Positions 32,741 through 41,762 of a stretch of DNA of 64,000 bases are shown piece after piece. A model generated the notes under the pieces. That model did not search any database, was not told where the DNA came from, and saw only the letters and a program-made list of their open reading frames with translations. This DNA is from Scandinavium sp036271055 (GTDB taxonomy: Bacteria > Pseudomonadota > Gammaproteobacteria > Enterobacterales > Enterobacteriaceae): the NCBI RefSeq assembly GCF_036271055.1, contig NZ_DATBBJ010000101.1, positions 1-64,000 on the forward strand, read 5' to 3'. The position numbers and the translations under genes were made by a program. Numbering within the stretch: position 1 is the first letter of the stretch; each line of letters starts with the position of its first letter.

Positions 32741-35389
32741 TTACTCGTCTGTGTCTACGTCTGCGTCATCGGCGACTTCATCGTCGGACTCCGCTTCTGG
32801 TGCGATTTCATCATCACCTTCGGCCACGCTACCGTCGATAGCGTCGAGTTCTTCATCGTCAACCGGTTCCGCTACACGCTGCAGACCCACCACGTTCTCA
32901 TCATCCGCAGTACGGATGAGAATAACGCCCTGAGTATTACGCCCTACCACGCTGACTTCCGACACACGTGTACGCACAAGCGTACCCGCATCGGTGATCA
33001 TCATGATCTGGTCGCTGTCGACAACCTGAACCGCGCCAACCACAGAACCATTACGCTCGGTCACTTTGATCGAGATAACACCCTGAGTACCGCGTGATTT
33101 GGTTGGGTATTCCGTCTCAGCGGTACGCTTACCGTAGCCGTTCTGGGTCACGGTCAGAACCGCACCTTCACCGCGTGGGATAATCAGCGACACCACTTTG
33201 TCTTCACCCGCGAGCTTGATACCGCGAACACCGGTTGCGGTACGGCCCATGGCACGTACTGCGCTCTCTTTAAAGCGCACCACTTTACCGGCGGCTGAGA
33301 ACAGCATCGCTTCATCGTTGCCGTTCGTCAGATCAACGCCGATCAGCTCATCGCCTTCATTCAGGTTCACCGCGATGATCCCGGCAGAACGCGGACGACT
33401 GAACTCTTTCAGCGCCGTTTTCTTCACCGTACCGCTGGCGGTTGCCATGAAGACGTTGATGCCTTCTTCGTATTCACGTACCGGCAGAATGGCGGTGATA
33501 CGTTCGTTCGCTTCCAGCGGCAGCAGGTTGACGATTGGACGTCCACGCGCACCACGGCTCGCTTCTGGCAACTGATAAACTTTCATCCAGTACAGACGAC
33601 CACGGCTGGAGAACATCAGAATGGTGTCATGCGTATTGGCCACCAACAGGCGGTCAATGAAGTCTTCTTCTTTAATACGGGCAGCAGATTTACCTTTACC
33701 ACCGCGTCGCTGAGCTTCGTAATCGGTCAGCGGCTGGTATTTCACGTAACCCTGATGAGACAGCGTCACGACAACATCTTCCTGGTTGATCAGGTCTTCG
33801 ATGTTGATATCTGCGGTGTTGGCGGTGATTTCGGTGCGACGCTGGTCGCCGAATTGATCGCGTGCGATTTCCAGTTCTTCACGAATCACTTCCATCAGAC
33901 GATCGGCGTTGCCCAGAATGTGCAGCAGTTCAGCAATCTGTTCCAACAGCTCTTTGTACTCATCGAGCAGTTTTTCATGCTCAAGACCGGTCAGTTTCTG
34001 CAAACGCAGATCCAGAATCGCCTGCGCCTGTTGTTCAGTCAGGAAGTATTTACCATCGTGAATACCGAACTGCGGCTCCAGCCATTCCGGACGCGCAGCA
34101 TCATCGCCAGCACGTTCCAGCATCGCCGAGACATTGCCGAGTTCCCACGACTGTGCAATCAGCCCTGCTTTCGCTTCGGCAGGCGTTGCCGCACGACGGA
34201 TCAGTTCAATGATCGGATCGATGTTTGCCAGTGCGATAGCCAGCGCTTCCAGTATATGCGCGCGGTCGCGTGCTTTACGCAGTTCGAAGATAGTACGACG
34301 CGTAACCACTTCACGACGGTGGCGCACGAACGCAGAAAGAATATCTTTCAGGTTCATGATCTTCGGCTGTCCCTGGTGCAGAGCCACCATGTTGATACCG
34401 AAGGACGTCTGGAGCTGAGTTTGAGAGTAGAGGTTGTTGAGAACAACTTCGCCCACAGCATCGCGTTTGATTTCAATGACGATACGCATGCCGTCTTTAT
34501 CAGACTCATCACGCAGCGCACTGATGCCTTCTACGCGTTTGTCTTTTACCAGTTCGGCAATTTTCTCGATCAGGCGCGCTTTGTTCACCTGATACGGAAT
34601 TTCGTGCACGATGATGGTTTCACGACCGGTTTTGGCGTCAGCTTCCACTTCCGCACGGGCGCGAATATAAATTTTCCCACGGCCGGTACGATAGGCTTCT
34701 TCGATACCACGACGACCATTGATGATCGCGGCAGTCGGGAAGTCAGGACCCGGAATGTGTTCCATCAGACCTTCGATGGTGATGTCTTCATCATCGATAT
34801 AGGCCAGGCAGCCGTTGATCACTTCAGTAATGTTGTGTGGCGGAATGTTCGTCGCCATACCTACTGCAATACCTGAAGAACCGTTAACCAGCAGGTTAGG
34901 GATTTTGGTCGGCATAACGTCCGGAATTCTTTCGGTGCCGTCGTAGTTATCGACGAAATCTACCGTTTCTTTTTCCAGATCGGCCATCAGTTCATGGGCG
35001 ATTTTCGACATACGGATTTCCGTATAACGCATCGCTGCGGCGGAGTCGCCATCTACTGAACCGAAGTTACCCTGACCATCAACCAACATGTAACGTAAGG
35101 AGAATGGCTGCGCCATACGTACGATAGTGTCGTAAACGGCGGTATCACCATGAGGGTGATATTTACCGATAACGTCACCAACCACACGGGCAGATTTTTT
35201 GTAGGCTTTATTCCAGTCATTGCCCAATACGTTCATGGCGTAAAGTACGCGACGGTGTACCGGCTTTAAGCCATCGCGGACATCTGGAAGCGCACGGCCA
35301 ACAATAACCGACATCGCATAGTCCAGATAGGAGCTCTTAAGCTCTTCCTCGATGTTAACCGGTGTAATTTCTCTCGCAAGGTCGCTCAT
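32741..35389 (-). CDS. gyrA: DNA gyrase subunit A
   Basis: Breakage-reunion subunit of gyrase, which adds negative supercoils. 882 residues: the N-terminal cleavage domain with catalytic Y122 (AAMRYTEIRMSK), the quinolone-determining region, a coiled-coil, a C-terminal beta-pinwheel with the GyrA box (QRRGGKG), and an acidic tail. Position 83 is Thr (E. coli has Ser) and 87 is Asp (HGDTAVYD). Thr83 is the normal state in some enterics, so it does not prove resistance. Preceded by a TATAAT promoter. Confidence 0.98.
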   Translation of the reverse strand: MSDLAREITPVNIEEELKSSYLDYAMSVIVGRALPDVRDGLKPVHRRVLYAMNVLGNDWNKAYKKSARVVGDVIGKYHPHGDTAVYDTIVRMAQPFSLRYMLVDGQGNFGSVDGDSAAAMRYTEIRMSKIAHELMADLEKETVDFVDNYDGTERIPDVMPTKIPNLLVNGSSGIAVGMATNIPPHNITEVINGCLAYIDDEDITIEGLMEHIPGPDFPTAAIINGRRGIEEAYRTGRGKIYIRARAEVEADAKTGRETIIVHEIPYQVNKARLIEKIAELVKDKRVEGISALRDESDKDGMRIVIEIKRDAVGEVVLNNLYSQTQLQTSFGINMVALHQGQPKIMNLKDILSAFVRHRREVVTRRTIFELRKARDRAHILEALAIALANIDPIIELIRRAATPAEAKAGLIAQSWELGNVSAMLERAGDDAARPEWLEPQFGIHDGKYFLTEQQAQAILDLRLQKLTGLEHEKLLDEYKELLEQIAELLHILGNADRLMEVIREELEIARDQFGDQRRTEITANTADINIEDLINQEDVVVTLSHQGYVKYQPLTDYEAQRRGGKGKSAARIKEEDFIDRLLVANTHDTILMFSSRGRLYWMKVYQLPEASRGARGRPIVNLLPLEANERITAILPVREYEEGINVFMATASGTVKKTALKEFSRPRSAGIIAVNLNEGDELIGVDLTNGNDEAMLFSAAGKVVRFKESAVRAMGRTATGVRGIKLAGEDKVVSLIIPRGEGAVLTVTQNGYGKRTAETEYPTKSRGTQGVISIKVTERNGSVVGAVQVVDSDQIMMITDAGTLVRTRVSEVSVVGRNTQGVILIRTADDENVVGLQRVAEPVDDEELDAIDGSVAEGDDEIAPEAESDDEVADDADVDTDE

Positions 35390-35435
35390 CTAACCGCTAT
35401 CCCTCTACTGTTTTTCCCGGATTCAAAGGTCGCAA

Positions 35436-35463
35436 ATTATAACACAACCGACGTCGTTCAGGT
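35436..35463 (-). promoter_or_regulatory. gyrA: gyrA promoter
   Basis: On the minus strand TATAAT (35436-35441) is preceded after 17 bases by ACCTGA, a poor -35. The arrangement and sequence around GACGTCGGTTGTGTTATAAT match the E. coli gyrA promoter as remembered. A weak -35 with a perfect -10 is typical of this relaxation-stimulated promoter. Confidence 0.7.
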
Positions 35464-35549
35464 AAATCTATAGTACCCGCAAGGCGCTTTATTCGTGCCG
35501 GGGTGCTGATATACTCACAGGCCTGATGATAAAAGGAGTCAATGCGCCC

Positions 35550-36275
35550 ATGAATGCCGAAAAACCTGCGGTGGCTAACGTCGATCACGACGAAATTGCG
35601 AAATTTGAAGCTGTCGCCTCACGCTGGTGGGACCTGGAAGGGGAATTTAAACCGCTGCATCGCATCAATCCGCTGCGTTTAGGCTACATTGCCACTCGTT
35701 CTGGCGGTCTGTTTGCTAAGAAAGTTCTGGACGTTGGCTGCGGCGGCGGGATCCTCGCCGAAAGTATGGCACGTGAAGGGGCGAACGTTACCGGGCTGGA
35801 TATGGGTTTTGAACCGTTACAGGTTGCGCGTTTACATGCGCTGGAAACCGGAATTCAGGTGGACTACGTGCAAGAAACGGTCGAAGACCACGCCGAAAAG
35901 CACGCCCACCAATACGATGTCGTGACCTGCATGGAAATGCTCGAGCACGTCCCGGACCCGCAATCCGTCGTGAATGCCTGCGCAAAACTGGTCAAACCGG
36001 GCGGACAAGTCTTTTTCTCCACCATCAACCGTAACGGTAAAGCCTGGCTGATGGCCGTTGTTGGCGCGGAGTACGTGCTAAAAATGGTCCCGAAAGGCAC
36101 GCATGATGTGAAGAAATTTATCAAACCCGCAGAACTACTGGGCTGGGTCGATAAAACCGTGCTTCAGGAACGCCACATTACCGGCCTGCACTACAACCCT
36201 ATCACCAACCATTTTAAGCTCGCGCCGGGCGTTGATGTTAATTACATGTTGCATACAACAGCAAAAAACGCCTGA
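35550..36275 (+). CDS. ubiG: Ubiquinone biosynthesis O-methyltransferase UbiG
   Basis: SAM-dependent enzyme doing both O-methylations in ubiquinone synthesis. From ATG 35550 (MNAEKPAVANVDHDEIAKFE) it has 241 residues, the E. coli-like start; AAGGAG lies about 11 bases upstream. SAM motif I is VLDVGCGGGILAE; further segments are VVTCMEMLEHVPDP and FFSTINRNGKAWL. Divergent from gyrA, as in E. coli. Confidence 0.97.
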   Translation: MNAEKPAVANVDHDEIAKFEAVASRWWDLEGEFKPLHRINPLRLGYIATRSGGLFAKKVLDVGCGGGILAESMAREGANVTGLDMGFEPLQVARLHALETGIQVDYVQETVEDHAEKHAHQYDVVTCMEMLEHVPDPQSVVNACAKLVKPGGQVFFSTINRNGKAWLMAVVGAEYVLKMVPKGTHDVKKFIKPAELLGWVDKTVLQERHITGLHYNPITNHFKLAPGVDVNYMLHTTAKNA

Positions 36276-36299
36276 CGCTATAGATTATTCTTATGAAGT

Positions 36300-36322
36300 T
36301 TGCGCAGCATTCTGTTGCGCAA
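36300..36322 (+). other. Hairpin downstream of ubiG
   Basis: TTGCGCA/TGCGCAA 7-bp stem with a 9-base loop, 24 bases after the ubiG stop, followed by TTCTCCTTCTC. A weak terminator candidate. Confidence 0.45.
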
Positions 36323-36496
36323 TTCTCCTTCTCGTTGAAGAAATCAGCACTCGATCAAATTTTCATTTTTTTTATTCGAATATTGACAATCTCGCCAGGC
36401 CTTACGAATCGTGGACTTAGCCTTCGCTACCCTTTAGCAACCTTAAATTAACGTCAAAATCAACTCTTGTACTCAAACGAATCCTTACTAGAATAC

Positions 36497-36542
36497 TCAC
36501 CATATAGCGTTTCATTAATCGAATAACCCCTATATATAGTAT
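36497..36542 (+). promoter_or_regulatory. Candidate tandem NrdR boxes of the nrdA promoter
   Basis: Two AT-rich near-palindromes, TCACCATATAGCGTTT (36497-36512) and ACCCCTATATATAGTATT (about 36525-36542), have centres about 31 bases apart, three helical turns, as is usual for NrdR repressor sites. They lie 70-120 bases upstream of nrdA. Confidence 0.6.
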
Positions 36543-36581
36543 TTATCCACAGAGTTAGTCACAGCGGCTTTCTGTGGATAA
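36543..36581. promoter_or_regulatory. Inverted pair of DnaA boxes upstream of nrdA
   Basis: Perfect TTATCCACA at 36543-36551 and its reverse complement TGTGGATAA at 36573-36581. E. coli nrdA also carries DnaA boxes here, tying ribonucleotide reductase expression to replication initiation. Confidence 0.85.
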
Positions 36582-36615
36582 GCGGGGGATATTTTCTATT
36601 TTCAAGGACAGGTAC

Positions 36616-38901
36616 ATGACTCAGAGTCTGATGGTGACTAAGCGTGATGGCGAGACTGAACAAATCAATCTCGATAAAATTCATCGCGTGCTGGACTGGG
36701 CGGCCGAAGGGCTGAACAACGTTTCCATTTCTCAGGTTGAACTGCGCTCTCACATCCAGTTCTACGACGGCATCAAAACCGCCGACATCCATGAGACCAT
36801 CATCAAGGCTGCTGCGGATTTGATTTCCCGTGATGCCCCTGATTACCAGTACCTGGCTGCACGCCTGGCTATTTTCCATCTGCGTAAGAAAGCGTATGGC
36901 CAGTTTGAGCCACCCGCGCTCTACTCCCACGTCGTCAACATGGTTGAGCTGGGTAAATACGACAGTCATCTGCTGGAAGACTACACGGAAGAAGAGTTCC
37001 AGCAGATGGATGGTTTTATCGACCACTGGCGCGACATGAACTTCTCCTACGCCGCGGTGAAGCAGCTGGAAGGGAAATATCTGGTTCAGAACCGTGTGAC
37101 CGGTGAGATCTATGAGAGCGCACAGTTCCTCTACATTCTGGTTGCCGCCTGTCTGTTCTCTAACTATCCGCGCGAAACCCGCCTGGACTACGTGAAGCGT
37201 TTCTATGACGCCGTGTCCACGTTCAAAATTTCACTGCCGACGCCTATTATGTCCGGCGTGCGTACCCCAACGCGTCAGTTCAGCTCTTGTGTGCTGATTG
37301 AGTGCGGCGACAGCCTCGACTCCATCAACGCCACCTCCAGCGCGATTGTGAAATACGTTTCCCAACGTGCCGGTATCGGTATCAACGCCGGTCGTATTCG
37401 TGCGCTGGGTAGCCCAATCCGTGGCGGTGAAGCATTCCACACCGGCTGTATCCCGTTCTATAAGCACTTCCAGACTGCGGTGAAATCCTGTTCTCAGGGC
37501 GGCGTTCGCGGCGGTGCAGCGACCCTCTTCTACCCGATGTGGCATCTGGAAGTGGAAAGCCTGCTGGTGCTGAAAAACAACCGTGGCACTGAAGCGAACC
37601 GCGTGCGTCACATGGACTACGGCGTCCAGATCAACAAACTGATGTATACCCGTCTGTTGAAAGGTGAAGACATCACCCTGTTCAGCCCGTCGGATGTACC
37701 GGGCCTGTACGATGCGTTCTTCGCCAATCAGGACGAGTTTGAACGTCTGTATGTGAAATACGAAAAAGACAGCAGCATTCGTAAACAACGCATCAAAGCG
37801 GTGGAGCTGTTCTCTCTGGTGATGCAGGAACGTGCGTCGACTGGCCGTATCTACATTCAGAACGTTGATCACTGCAACACCCACAGCCCGTTTGATCCTG
37901 TTATCGCGCCAGTGCGCCAGTCCAACCTGTGTCTGGAAATCGCGCTGCCGACCAAACCGCTGAATGACGTCAACGACGAAAACGGTGAAATCGCCCTGTG
38001 TACGCTGTCAGCGTTTAACCTTGGCGCTATCGACAGCCTCGACGATCTGGAAGAGTTGGCGATCCTGGCCGTACGTGCGCTGGATGCCCTTCTGGATTAC
38101 CAGGATTACCCAATTCTGGCCGCTAAACGTGGCGCAATGGGCCGTCGTACTCTGGGTATTGGCGTGATCAACTTTGCCCATTACCTCGCGAAACACGGTA
38201 AGCGTTATTCCGACGGCAGCGGCAACAACCTGACCCACAAAACGTTCGAAGCGATTCAGTACTACCTGCTGAAAGCCTCTAACGAACTGGCGAAAGAGCA
38301 AGGCGCGTGCCCGTGGTTCAACGAAACCACTTACGCGAAAGGCATTCTGCCGATCGACACCTATAAGAAAGACCTGGATGCGATCGTTAACGAGCCGCTG
38401 CACCTCGACTGGGATAGCCTGCGCGAATCAATTAAAACGCACGGTCTGCGTAACTCCACGCTGTCTGCCCTGATGCCGTCTGAGACCTCTTCGCAGATCT
38501 CTAACGCCACTAACGGCATTGAGCCACCACGCGGCCACGTGAGCATTAAAGCGTCGAAAGACGGCATTCTGCGCCAGGTGGTGCCGGATTACGAAAACCT
38601 GCAAAACAGCTATGAGCTGCTGTGGGAAATGCCGAACAACGATGGCTACATTCAGTTGGTTGGCATCATGCAGAAGTTTATCGATCAGTCGATTTCGGCC
38701 AACACCAACTATGACCCGACACGTTTCCCGTCAGGTAAAGTGCCGATGCAGCAGTTGCTGAAAGACCTGCTCAACGCCTATAAATTTGGTGTGAAAACAC
38801 TGTACTATCACAATACCCGTGATGGCGCGGAAGATGCTCAGGACGATCTGGCTCCGTCCATCCAGGACGATGGCTGCGAAAGCGGCGCGTGCAAGATTTA
38901 A
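36616..38901 (+). CDS. nrdA: Class Ia ribonucleotide reductase, large subunit
   Basis: Reduces ribonucleoside diphosphates to deoxy forms under oxygen. From ATG 36616 (AGGAC 8 bases upstream) it has 761 residues, as in E. coli; the frame is open 14 codons further upstream. Present are the N-terminal ATP cone (VTKRDGETEQINLDKIHRVL), active-site cysteines in FSSCVLIE, RQSNLCLEIAL and ALCTLSAF, and the C-terminal redox pair in CESGACKI. Operon with nrdB and yfaE. Confidence 0.98.
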   Translation: MTQSLMVTKRDGETEQINLDKIHRVLDWAAEGLNNVSISQVELRSHIQFYDGIKTADIHETIIKAAADLISRDAPDYQYLAARLAIFHLRKKAYGQFEPPALYSHVVNMVELGKYDSHLLEDYTEEEFQQMDGFIDHWRDMNFSYAAVKQLEGKYLVQNRVTGEIYESAQFLYILVAACLFSNYPRETRLDYVKRFYDAVSTFKISLPTPIMSGVRTPTRQFSSCVLIECGDSLDSINATSSAIVKYVSQRAGIGINAGRIRALGSPIRGGEAFHTGCIPFYKHFQTAVKSCSQGGVRGGAATLFYPMWHLEVESLLVLKNNRGTEANRVRHMDYGVQINKLMYTRLLKGEDITLFSPSDVPGLYDAFFANQDEFERLYVKYEKDSSIRKQRIKAVELFSLVMQERASTGRIYIQNVDHCNTHSPFDPVIAPVRQSNLCLEIALPTKPLNDVNDENGEIALCTLSAFNLGAIDSLDDLEELAILAVRALDALLDYQDYPILAAKRGAMGRRTLGIGVINFAHYLAKHGKRYSDGSGNNLTHKTFEAIQYYLLKASNELAKEQGACPWFNETTYAKGILPIDTYKKDLDAIVNEPLHLDWDSLRESIKTHGLRNSTLSALMPSETSSQISNATNGIEPPRGHVSIKASKDGILRQVVPDYENLQNSYELLWEMPNNDGYIQLVGIMQKFIDQSISANTNYDPTRFPSGKVPMQQLLKDLLNAYKFGVKTLYYHNTRDGAEDAQDDLAPSIQDDGCESGACKI

Positions 38902-38952
38902 TCCACTGTTCCGGGTAGCGCGATGCTATCCGGACTATGTGCAAAGTAACTC

Positions 38953-39020
38953 TGCCGGGTGGCGCTTCGCTTACCCGGCCTACGATTTTTTAGGCCCGGC
39001 AAGTATCACGGCGCCGGGCA
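38953..39020. repeat. REP/BIME-type element between nrdA and nrdB
   Basis: GCCGGGTGGCGCTTCGCTTA followed by CCCGGCCTACG forms a REP hairpin. After a T-rich spacer an inverted unit (TAGGCCCGGCAAG..CGCCGGGCA) follows. A partial unit, CCGGGTAGCGCGATGCTATC-CGG, precedes at about 38911-38933. Such elements stabilise upstream mRNA and can lower expression of the next gene. Confidence 0.8.
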
Positions 39021-39046
39021 ATAAAATCTTCTGACAGGACTCTTCA

Positions 39047-40177
39047 ATGGCATACACCACTTTTTCACAGACCAAGAATAATCAGTTGCTTGAGCCTATG
39101 TTCTTTGGTCAACCAGTCAACGTGGCCCGCTACGATCAGCAAAAATATGACATCTTCGAAAAGCTGATCGAAAAGCAACTCTCCTTCTTCTGGCGTCCGG
39201 AAGAAGTGGATGTGTCCCGCGATCGTATCGACTATCAGGCGCTGCCTGACCATGAAAAACACATTTTCATCAGCAACCTGAAATACCAGACATTGCTGGA
39301 TTCCATTCAGGGTCGTAGTCCAAACGTGGCGCTGCTGCCGCTGATTTCCATTCCGGAACTGGAAACCTGGGTAGAAACATGGGCATTTTCTGAGACCATT
39401 CACTCGCGCTCTTACACCCATATCATTCGTAACATCGTCAACGATCCGGCGACTGTGTTCGATGACATTGTCACCAACGAGCAGATTCAGAAACGTGCCG
39501 AAGGGATTTCCCATTACTACGATTCACTGATCGAGCTGACCAGCTACTGGCATTTGCTGGGCGAAGGCACGCACACCGTCAACGGCAAAATCGTGACCGT
39601 GAACCTGCGTGAGCTGAAGAAAAAGCTGTATCTGTGCCTGATGAGCGTCAACGCGCTGGAAGCCATCCGTTTCTACGTCAGCTTCGCCTGCTCGTTCGCC
39701 TTTGCTGAACGCAAGCTGATGGAAGGCAATGCCAAAATCATTCGTCTGATAGCGCGCGATGAAGCCCTGCACCTGACCGGCACTCAGCATATGCTGAACC
39801 TGTTGCGTTCTGGTCAGGATGACCCGGAAATGGCGGAAATCGCCGAAGAGTGCAAACAGGAATGTTATGACCTGTTCGTGCTGGCGGCGTTACAAGAGAA
39901 AGAGTGGGCAGGCTACCTGTTCCGTGACGGTTCAATGATTGGCCTGAATAAAGACATTCTCTGCCAGTACATTGAGTACATCACCAACATCCGTATGCAG
40001 GCCGTTGGTCTTGAGATGCCATTCAAAACTCGCTCTAACCCAATCCCGTGGATCAACACCTGGCTGGTGTCCGATAACGTGCAGGTTGCGCCGCAGGAAG
40101 TGGAAGTCAGCTCCTATCTGGTGGGGCAGATCGACTCTGAAGTCGATGCCGATGACCTGAGCAATTTCCAGCTCTGA
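39047..40177 (+). CDS. nrdB: Class Ia ribonucleotide reductase, small (radical) subunit
   Basis: Holds the di-iron centre and stable tyrosyl radical. 376 residues, as in E. coli. Recognisable segments are WRPEEVDVSRDRIDYQALPD, ETWAFSETIHSRSYTHIIRN (iron ligands and radical Tyr), ALEAIRFYVSFACSFAFAE and RLIARDEALHLTGTQHMLN. The tail SEVDADDLSNFQL is the peptide that docks on NrdA. Separated from nrdA by 145 bases with REP sequences; its stop overlaps the yfaE start. Confidence 0.98.
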   Translation: MAYTTFSQTKNNQLLEPMFFGQPVNVARYDQQKYDIFEKLIEKQLSFFWRPEEVDVSRDRIDYQALPDHEKHIFISNLKYQTLLDSIQGRSPNVALLPLISIPELETWVETWAFSETIHSRSYTHIIRNIVNDPATVFDDIVTNEQIQKRAEGISHYYDSLIELTSYWHLLGEGTHTVNGKIVTVNLRELKKKLYLCLMSVNALEAIRFYVSFACSFAFAERKLMEGNAKIIRLIARDEALHLTGTQHMLNLLRSGQDDPEMAEIAEECKQECYDLFVLAALQEKEWAGYLFRDGSMIGLNKDILCQYIEYITNIRMQAVGLEMPFKTRSNPIPWINTWLVSDNVQVAPQEVEVSSYLVGQIDSEVDADDLSNFQL

Positions 40178-40431
40178 TGAGCCGCGTGACCCTTCGTCTG
40201 ACTGGCACGCAGTTGTTGTGCCAGGAAGAACACCCCTCGCTGCTGGCCGCGCTGGAGTCACACAACGTGGCAGTCGAGTTTCAATGTCGTGAAGGTTATT
40301 GCGGTTCCTGCCGTTGTCGATTGGTTTCCGGTCAGGTTGACTGGCTGACCGAGCCGCTGGCTTTTGTGCAGCACGGGGAAATTCTGCCCTGTTGCTGCAA
40401 AGCCAAAGGTGATATTGAGATAGATATGTAA
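40177..40431 (+). CDS. yfaE: YfaE, 2Fe-2S ferredoxin for NrdB radical maintenance
   Basis: 84-residue plant-type ferredoxin that supplies electrons to rebuild the NrdB diferric-tyrosyl cofactor. Cluster cysteines are C37, C42 and C45 (CREGYCGSC), with the fourth among C72-C74 (LPCCCKA). ATG shares its A with the nrdB TGA stop, so it is translationally coupled. A terminator follows. Confidence 0.95.
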   Translation: MSRVTLRLTGTQLLCQEEHPSLLAALESHNVAVEFQCREGYCGSCRCRLVSGQVDWLTEPLAFVQHGEILPCCCKAKGDIEIDM

Positions 40432-40433
40432 AA

Positions 40434-40464
40434 AAGGGTCGCGCTGCGACCCTTCTTATTTTTG
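40434..40464 (+). terminator. Terminator of the nrdAB-yfaE operon
   Basis: AGGGTCGC/GCGACCCT stem with a 3-base loop, followed by TCTTATTTTTG, beginning 3 bases after the yfaE stop. It also lies 8 bases past the convergent yfaY stop. Confidence 0.85.
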
Positions 40465-40471
40465 TTCTGCG

Positions 40472-41674
40472 CTAGGCAGGCAAAAACAAATCATCCACAA
40501 CGTTGACCCAACCGTGTTCACTGCTCACCGATTTGCCATTCAACCAACGACGCAGAATATTCAACGCCATCATTGCGCAGACTTCCTGACGCACCGCCAG
40601 GCTGTGCCGTGATGTGCTGAGCTGAACGCGTAGCGCGTACGTGCCATCCGGTGTTGCAAGCGCAAAGTTAAGATGATCATGCTCAAGCCCACTGACAGCC
40701 AATGCCAGTCCGGCGAAGTGGTTCACTCGACGATCCGCCGTCCAGTGTGCCGTTTGCGCCAGAGTTTCTTCCTGACACGGCACGACTTCACTCGCCAGCA
40801 GCGGCGCGCTTTCACGCCCAAGCTGGAGCGCAATAAGCCCGGAGGTAAACTGCTCGCTCAGCGTGATACTCAATTTGCGCTCCTGTAACGTTCGCGCAAT
40901 TTGTGCCGCCAGCCCTTCTGTGCCTTCAAAAATCAGACTTTCGCCCGCCACCTTTTGCACTTCCGGCCACAGTTTCAGCATCGCCTCACGCTCGCTCGCC
41001 GGCCCCGTCAGCTTCAACTCAATGATCGGCATTGAGGAGCGGTAGCCCATCGTCACACCCGGCGGTAATGTCAGGTGATCCAGACTTTGTGCCAAATCAC
41101 TTTCCGATCGCCCAAACGTGGTTAAACGCAGGCACAGTGGGGGTTCCGGGAGCGTGAAGCGCTCACGCAGTCGCGGCACAATTTGCTCTGCGACCATAAC
41201 TTTGAATTCGGAAGGCACACCCGGCGTGAAGAACATCAGGCAGCGATTAAGCTGTAGCGCAAAACCACAGGCCGTACCGACAGGATTATCGATAAATTCT
41301 GCGCTGGCGGGGATTTCTGCCTGCTTTCGGTTGCTCGGGGCCATCACCCGGCCACGATCGCTAAAAAAGCGCTCCATCTGACTGAGCCAGGCTTCATGCA
41401 ACACCAGCCCTTCCCCTTTCGCAGTTGCAGCGGCCAGAGCACTTAAATCGTCGCTGGTCGGGCCGAGGCCACCGTTAACGATCAGAATATCTGCATAATT
41501 ACTGCGTTCGCGCAGAATCGACACCAGTGAATCGAGGCTGTCACCAACGGTGTTACGCCGGGTTAACGGCAATCCCTGAGTAAATAAGTAATCGGCAAGC
41601 CACGCGGCATTGGTATCAATGATTTGACCATGCAGCACTTCGTCGCCAGTGGAAAGCATCTCCACGTTTATCAT
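40472..41674 (-). CDS. yfaY: YfaY, CinA-like protein
   Basis: CinA-family protein (pyridine-nucleotide salvage/damage-inducible type) of uncertain role. From ATG 41674 (AAGGAG 7 bases upstream) it has 400 residues; the frame extends 10 codons more. N-terminal MoCF-like domain (VEMLSTGDEVLHGQIIDTNA, VNGGLGPTSDDLSALAAATA), middle region with FFTPGVPSEFKVMV and TFGRSESDLAQSLD, and a degenerate CinA C-terminal domain (SITLSEQFTSGLIA). K-12 has several genes between yfaE and yfaY that are missing here. Confidence 0.92.
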   Translation of the reverse strand: MINVEMLSTGDEVLHGQIIDTNAAWLADYLFTQGLPLTRRNTVGDSLDSLVSILRERSNYADILIVNGGLGPTSDDLSALAAATAKGEGLVLHEAWLSQMERFFSDRGRVMAPSNRKQAEIPASAEFIDNPVGTACGFALQLNRCLMFFTPGVPSEFKVMVAEQIVPRLRERFTLPEPPLCLRLTTFGRSESDLAQSLDHLTLPPGVTMGYRSSMPIIELKLTGPASEREAMLKLWPEVQKVAGESLIFEGTEGLAAQIARTLQERKLSITLSEQFTSGLIALQLGRESAPLLASEVVPCQEETLAQTAHWTADRRVNHFAGLALAVSGLEHDHLNFALATPDGTYALRVQLSTSRHSLAVRQEVCAMMALNILRRWLNGKSVSSEHGWVNVVDDLFLPA

Positions 41675-41762
41675 CGTTATCTCCTTAACAAGAGGACGAT
41701 TCACTATAGCGGAGACGGGGAAGAAAAGGAAAACAGGCGCGACAGAATGCCGCGCCGGAAGA

